From positions 1-7,811 of the forward strand of contig JACQNY010000063.1 of the NCBI GenBank assembly GCA_016202795.1: a stretch of 7,811 nt of DNA. Direction: 5' to 3'. The position numbers and the translations under genes were made by a program. The notes under the pieces were generated by a model. It was given only the letters and a program-made list of their open reading frames with translations, was not told the origin of the DNA and searched no databases. How positions within the stretch are numbered: position 1 is the first letter of the stretch; every line of letters starts with the position of its first letter. Of the stretch, positions 4,942-7,811 are shown piece after piece. The stretch is from Candidatus Aenigmatarchaeota archaeon (GTDB lineage Archaea; Aenigmatarchaeota; Aenigmatarchaeia; JACPZZ01).

Positions 4942-7764
4942 ATGAAAAGAGGACCTTACAAACCGCTTGAACTGGAAAAACAGACAGTTGAGTTCTGGGA
5001 GAAATCCGGCATATTCAAAAAGTATATGGAAAACAGGAAAGGCTCGAAAAAATACTATTTCCTTGACGGCCCGCCTTACGCAACAGGCTCCATACACCTC
5101 GGAACCGCGCTGAACAAGATACTGAAAGATTTTTTCATACGTTTTTTCAGCATGAGCGGTTTCGAAGTGTCGATGCAGCCGGGATATGACACGCACGGGC
5201 TTCCTATAGAAAATAAAATCGAGAAACAATTCAACTTTCGCTCGAAAGTTGACATAGAAAAATTCGGAATAGAGAAATTCAACCAGGAATGCAAAAAGTT
5301 CGCCACAAAACACATTGAAATAATGAACGGACAATTTAAGAATCTGGGAGTCTGGATGGACTGGGACAACCCTTACATAACATTGAGCAAAAGCTACATA
5401 GAAGGCGCTTGGCATACGTTCAAGAAAGGCTTCGAAAACGGCTTGTTGTACAAGGGGAATTATCCTGTCCATGTCTGCCCGCATTGCGAGACCGCGGTCG
5501 CGTTCAACGAAATAGAGCACAAGGAGACGCAGGACAATTCAGTCTATGTTAAATTCAAAGTTAAAGGCAGCGACGATAGCCTGTTGGTTTGGACCACGAC
5601 GCCCTGGACGCTTCCTTCAAACACCGGGATAATGGTTAATCCCGATTACGACTACGTGCGGGTTAAAACCGGCAAAGATGTTTTTATCGTTGCTAAGGAA
5701 CTCGCAGAAAAAGCAATGGTCGGTAAAGCCGAATACTTCGAAATAATCGGAACGATAAAGGGCAGCCAACTAATTGGGACAGAGTATGAAAATCCGTTAA
5801 AGGATTTGCCTCTGCAAAAAAACATCGTCGGCCGTGTCGTGCCGTCAGACCAGCATGTGACGCTGGACGAAGGGACAGGCTTAGTCCATTTAGCGCCGGG
5901 CCATGGAAAAGAAGATTTCATGGTCGGCATAAAGCACAACTTGCCTGTGCTGTCGCCGTTGACAATGGGCGGAATTTTCAAAAGCGAAGCCGGTTGGTTA
6001 GAGGGAAAGCCTGCCAAAGCCTCGGACAAGGAAATAATCGAAAAATTAAAGGAAAAAAACGCGTTATTCGCTGTCGAGCCTACGACGCACGAATATCCCA
6101 AATGCTGGCGCTGCGATTCTTCTTTGTTGTTCATAGCCGTACCGCAATGGTTTTTCCGGGTAAGCGCGATCCGCGAAAAACTGGTCGAAGAAAATAAAAA
6201 AGTCAATTGGTTCCCATCGTTTGCGTCGAACAATTTCGAAAGCTGGTTAAACACATTATCGGACTGGCCAATATCCCGCCAGCGTTATTGGGGAATACCG
6301 CTTCCCATATGGGAATGCGAAAAATGCAGCGCTGTGCGCGTAATCGGATCGTCCGCAGAGCTCGGCGTCGAGATAGAAGATTTGCATCGCCCGTACATAG
6401 ATGAAGTTGCTTTAAAATGCAGTTGCGGCAATGTTATGAAACGCATACCCGATGTTCTGGATGTATGGTTCGATTCCGGCGTCGCGTCTTGGGCGTCTAT
6501 AGGCTTTCCTAAAAACACGAAAACATTTGAAGAAAAATGGCCCGCAGACCTTAACATCGAAGGTCCTGATCAATTTCGAGGCTGGTGGAACTCGCAGATC
6601 ATAACGAGCATGATAACGTTTGGGAAAACGCCGTTCAGAAATGTTGTGTTGCACGGCAAGGTTCTTGATCTAAAAGGCGCGAAGATGTCAAAATCGCGCG
6701 GCAATGTTATAACGCCTGAGGAGGTGATAGAAAAATATGGCCGCGATGCTTTAAGATTGTATTTGCTCGGACTGCCGGCAGGCGAGGATTTCGCGTTTAA
6801 CACAGAGTCGCTAAAGGAGTCCATGAACATATTGAACACGCTGTGGAACAGTTTTTCTTTCCTGGAGTCTTACTGCAAAAAAGTTGAAAAGCCGAGCGAG
6901 TTTGAATATGAAGATACGTGGATAATGGCGCGCATGGATCACGTCACTAATTTTTGCATGAAGTGCGGTAACGAATACAACACTGCAGAATATGTAAGAA
7001 CTATCAGAGAATTCATCCTCAAAGACCTTAGCCGATGGTACATTCGTTTAATCCGCGATCGGACATGGCCCTCATACGAAGGCGCGGACAAAAACGCAGC
7101 GTTTTACGCGATGTATTACGTGTTTGGAAATCTTGTCCGATTGCTCGCTCCTATATGCCCGTTTATCTCTGAAGAGCTGTACAAATCAGTTTCAGGCAAA
7201 AAAGAATCCGTCCACCTAGAGGATTGGCCGTTAATCGAAAGCGACGACAAGAAAACAGAAGAGCCCATGGAAAAGGCGCGAGAAGTTGTGGAAGCGATAA
7301 ATTCAATGCGACAGGATAGCAGCATTCGATTACGCTGGCCACTTAGGAAGGCGGTTGTGATGGGCTTGGAAAATATGCAGGGTGTTAAAAAAATAATAGA
7401 ACGGGCAGGCAACGTAAAAGAAGTTTTCTTTGATACGGACACGGCGGGCATGGCGTCAAAGGACATCGCGGAAGGCAAGGTATTTTTGGACGTCCGGATG
7501 GATAGCGAATTAATCGAGGAGAGCATGATCATGGAGTTAGTAAGAAAGGTCCAGACAATGAGAAAAGATAAAAAACTTGACGTCAGCGAAAGCATTTTAT
7601 TGCTTGTGCGCTCTGACGCGAAAACTGAGCGTTCGTTAAGAAAGTGGGAAGACACAATAAAAAAATCTATAGGCGCGCCGAAGATAGAGTATGCGGAGCA
7701 CGGCAACCCGGACACATTGGAGTTCGAAGGCGTAAAGATATTCGTCGGGTTCGATGTAATATAA
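4942..7764 (+). CDS. ileS: Isoleucyl-tRNA synthetase (archaeal/eukaryotic type)
   Basis: This cytoplasmic class Ia synthetase joins isoleucine to tRNA-Ile using ATP. The start is taken at ATG 4942 (940 residues) because GGTG precedes it; in-frame GTG codons at 4930 and 4933 are alternatives. The protein opens with RGPYKPLELEK. It has GPPYATG and the HIGH-type signature as HLGT at 52-55. The CP1 editing domain carries TTTPWTLPSN (about 218-227) and GTGLVHLAPGHGKEDF with the conserved editing aspartate at 325. WFDSG at 509-513 is followed by VASWASI, and KMSKS lies at 581-585. Zinc-type cysteine pairs occur at 179/182, 388/391, 459/462 and 493/495. The anticodon-binding helical domain runs from about 645, with PICPFISEELY near 737. 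All core motifs are intact. The protein is shorter than many archaeal homologues, mostly at the C-terminus. It ends with TAA. Confidence 0.97.
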   Translation: MKRGPYKPLELEKQTVEFWEKSGIFKKYMENRKGSKKYYFLDGPPYATGSIHLGTALNKILKDFFIRFFSMSGFEVSMQPGYDTHGLPIENKIEKQFNFRSKVDIEKFGIEKFNQECKKFATKHIEIMNGQFKNLGVWMDWDNPYITLSKSYIEGAWHTFKKGFENGLLYKGNYPVHVCPHCETAVAFNEIEHKETQDNSVYVKFKVKGSDDSLLVWTTTPWTLPSNTGIMVNPDYDYVRVKTGKDVFIVAKELAEKAMVGKAEYFEIIGTIKGSQLIGTEYENPLKDLPLQKNIVGRVVPSDQHVTLDEGTGLVHLAPGHGKEDFMVGIKHNLPVLSPLTMGGIFKSEAGWLEGKPAKASDKEIIEKLKEKNALFAVEPTTHEYPKCWRCDSSLLFIAVPQWFFRVSAIREKLVEENKKVNWFPSFASNNFESWLNTLSDWPISRQRYWGIPLPIWECEKCSAVRVIGSSAELGVEIEDLHRPYIDEVALKCSCGNVMKRIPDVLDVWFDSGVASWASIGFPKNTKTFEEKWPADLNIEGPDQFRGWWNSQIITSMITFGKTPFRNVVLHGKVLDLKGAKMSKSRGNVITPEEVIEKYGRDALRLYLLGLPAGEDFAFNTESLKESMNILNTLWNSFSFLESYCKKVEKPSEFEYEDTWIMARMDHVTNFCMKCGNEYNTAEYVRTIREFILKDLSRWYIRLIRDRTWPSYEGADKNAAFYAMYYVFGNLVRLLAPICPFISEELYKSVSGKKESVHLEDWPLIESDDKKTEEPMEKAREVVEAINSMRQDSSIRLRWPLRKAVVMGLENMQGVKKIIERAGNVKEVFFDTDTAGMASKDIAEGKVFLDVRMDSELIEESMIMELVRKVQTMRKDKKLDVSESILLLVRSDAKTERSLRKWEDTIKKSIGAPKIEYAEHGNPDTLEFEGVKIFVGFDVI

Positions 7765-7787
7765 ACTGAAGCATAGGTTGTTAGAAA

Positions 7788-7811
7788 CATACCGTATACT
7801 GTATCGGTATG
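7788..7811. repeat. Imperfect inverted repeat downstream of ileS
   Basis: CATACCG (7788-7794) pairs with CGGTATG (7805-7811), and three further pairs are possible inside after skipping one T. It begins 24 bases after the ileS stop and could be a 3'-end hairpin or terminator. The window ends at its last base, so a following T-tract cannot be checked. Confidence 0.35.

Noticed and set aside
4828..5520. A minus-strand 230-codon reading frame overlapping the ileS start
   Set aside because: Most of it is antisense to well-conserved ileS sequence, and its product has no recognisable domain.
7116..7790. A minus-strand 224-codon reading frame over the ileS 3' end
   Set aside because: It is antisense to ileS, with a Ser/Thr/Phe-rich composition typical of a shadow frame.
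1..7811. CRISPR arrays, insertion sequences or att-type direct repeats
   Set aside because: No regularly spaced repeats, transposase-like frames or duplicated tRNA ends were seen on reading both strands.

Overview
The window looks like a piece of an archaeal chromosome. The evidence is a PIN-ATPase-KH protein of the archaeal PINA/COG1855 type, an archaeal/eukaryotic-type isoleucyl-tRNA synthetase, a tRNA gene with a bulge-helix-type intron after position 37, and TATA-like boxes placed about 25 bases before starts that lack Shine-Dalgarno sites. The small, mostly cysteine-free, sequon-packed surface protein and the compact synthetase would suit a small-genome (DPANN-like) archaeon. That lineage guess is inference; no 16S or ribosomal marker is present.

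Layout, right to left on the minus strand. At 4778-2979 lies a PIN-ATPase-KH gene whose reading frame is intact except for one in-frame TAG at 3921-3923, 11 codons after the P-loop lysine-serine-threonine. It is followed, 36 bases after its TAA, by a small gene for a membrane-anchored coiled-coil protein (2942-2418) with its own TATA-like box. Fourteen bases further on is an intron-containing tRNA-Arg(CCU) gene (2403-2280). Then come a perfect 12-bp hairpin followed by TTTT (a probable terminator), another TATA-like box, and a large secreted surface protein gene (2185-1). That last gene is open to the left edge of the window: 728 codons are present with no stop reached.

On the plus strand, ileS (4942-7764) is divergent from the PIN-ATPase gene. 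The 163-base interval between them carries a TATA-like box for each direction. The last 47 bases hold only an imperfect inverted repeat.

How the parts relate: ileS and tRNA-Arg are translation housekeeping. The PIN-ATPase-KH protein belongs to a family whose Sulfolobus member (PINA) is a Holliday-junction branch-migration motor. The two envelope proteins share a high N-glycosylation sequon content, and both look extracytoplasmic. Nothing links these genes into one obvious pathway. The most notable points are the clean in-frame amber codon splitting a conserved ATPase between its P-loop and its catalytic core, the density of about 66 N-glycosylation sequons in the surface protein, and the odd intron of the tRNA gene.
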